A DNA stretch of 64,000 nt from Lutispora saccharofermentans (lineage in GTDB: Bacteria; Bacillota; Clostridia; Lutisporales; Lutisporaceae): the NCBI RefSeq assembly GCF_024363565.1, contig NZ_JAJEKE010000009.1, positions 85,387 through 149,386 of the forward strand. Direction: 5' to 3'. The position numbers and the translations under genes were made by a program. Positions within the stretch are counted from its first letter, which is position 1. Each line of letters starts with the position of its first letter. This document shows positions 63,743 through 64,000 of the stretch, piece by piece. The notes beneath the pieces were generated by a model, which saw nothing but the letters and a program-made list of their open reading frames with translations, was not told the origin of the DNA and ran no database searches.

Positions 63743-64000
63743 ATGAAGGTAGATTACTCATATATAGATACTTTTTTAAAAGTTATAGATGGGACTACAG
63801 ATATTAAAGAGCTAGCAAATAATGTTGGATTTCAAACAATCATATCTCACGCAAAAGTAACAGGAAATGATTTTGATTTAAAGACCATTGATGAAGCTGT
63901 AAAAGGCATAAATAATAAAGCTTATGGCTTAACAAATGTAATAAAGAATGTTGATGCTATAAAAGATGTATATAGAGATTTAAGATTTCATGAAAAAGAG
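63743..64000 (+). CDS. Unknown protein, 3' end outside the window (cassette gene)
   Basis: 86 codons from ATG 63743 (AAGAGGAG upstream) run off the window with no stop. Sequence begins MKVDYSYIDTFLKVID and contains IDEAVKGINNKAYGLTN. No family recognised. It starts 58 bases after the right core of attC7 and is expected to end in another attC site. Confidence 0.75.
   Translation, partial: MKVDYSYIDTFLKVIDGTTDIKELANNVGFQTIISHAKVTGNDFDLKTIDEAVKGINNKAYGLTNVIKNVDAIKDVYRDLRFHEKE

Noticed and set aside
55660..64000. Repeated sites read as a CRISPR array or as simple terminators
   Set aside because: Spacing is 0.9-3 kb with a gene in each interval, the repeats are long imperfect palindromes with variable interiors, and there are no T runs after the stems.

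Overview
The window looks like chromosome of an anaerobic, endospore-forming Firmicute of the class Clostridia. The evidence is a complete gerA-type germination operon, strong AGGAGG-type ribosome binding sites with frequent TTG/GTG starts, heavy use of ATA and AGG codons, ferredoxin-linked enzymes (2-oxoacid:ferredoxin oxidoreductase, a tungsten-type aldehyde oxidoreductase, NuoEF-like subunits) and no respiratory chain genes. No rRNA, tRNA or CRISPR array was seen. The species cannot be named from the sequence.

Layout. 1-5.4 kb: 3' end of an HI0933-type flavoprotein gene, then a TetR regulator with an RND-type efflux adaptor and pump. 5.4-9.4 kb (minus): gerA germination operon with a small extra membrane ORF. 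9.5-12.5 kb: a soluble chemoreceptor-like protein fused to an NAD-binding domain, and a PAS histidine kinase. 12.6-21.2 kb: two ABC-2 export systems, one under a GntR repressor and one with a NarL-type two-component pair, plus a CDF metal exporter. Two related leader elements lie in this stretch. 21.2-27.1 kb (minus): a composite solute-binding lipoprotein and a heterodimeric ABC exporter. 27.3-35.7 kb: assorted accessory genes (DUF975, YbaK, two GNATs, a beta-lactamase-fold hydrolase, a MazF toxin-antitoxin pair, another ABC exporter).

36.0-49.4 kb is a distinct island with T-ending codon preference (GTT, GCT, CTT). It holds a Crp/Fnr regulator and a bacterial microcompartment (BMC) operon: two BMC-H shell proteins, one BMC-P, one BMC-T-like protein, and two candidate cargo enzymes with N-terminal extensions (a class V PLP enzyme and a hydantoinase-like amidohydrolase). 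These are followed by a four-subunit 2-oxoacid:ferredoxin oxidoreductase, an ADP-forming acyl-CoA synthetase, a DMT transporter and, from its own promoter, an NhaC-type antiporter. Both promoters carry a perfect TGTAAA-N4-TTTACA operator at the same class II spacing, so the regulator probably activates both. No aldehyde dehydrogenase or phosphotransacylase is present. The inferred flow is cyclic amide or amino acid to 2-oxoacid to acyl-CoA to acid plus ATP and reduced ferredoxin. The island is flanked by two copies of the 3' end of an iron-sulfur subunit gene, one intact and one a remnant.

49.6-55.4 kb (minus) is a host-like operon: ferredoxin, aldehyde oxidoreductase, MoaD, NuoE-like, NuoF-like and a [2Fe-2S]/[4Fe-4S] subunit, behind a structured leader with a terminator. 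It probably encodes an NAD/ferredoxin-coupled tungsten aldehyde oxidoreductase.

55.7-64.0 kb is an array of single-gene cassettes, each ending in a long imperfect palindrome with the hallmarks of an integron attC site (xxxTAAC at the left, GTTAxxx at the right, paired inner arms). The first bases of most cassettes are complementary to the left core of the site at the end of the same cassette, which is the signature of circular cassette insertion. No integron integrase is in the window. One attC half-site lies beside an IS91-like transposase gene and its companion tyrosine recombinase, which has a nonsense codon. Cassette cargo: GNAT (frameshifted), nucleoside deoxyribosyltransferase-like, DUF4037, GerMN-domain, CPBP protease, O-methyltransferase, and an unknown gene cut by the window end.
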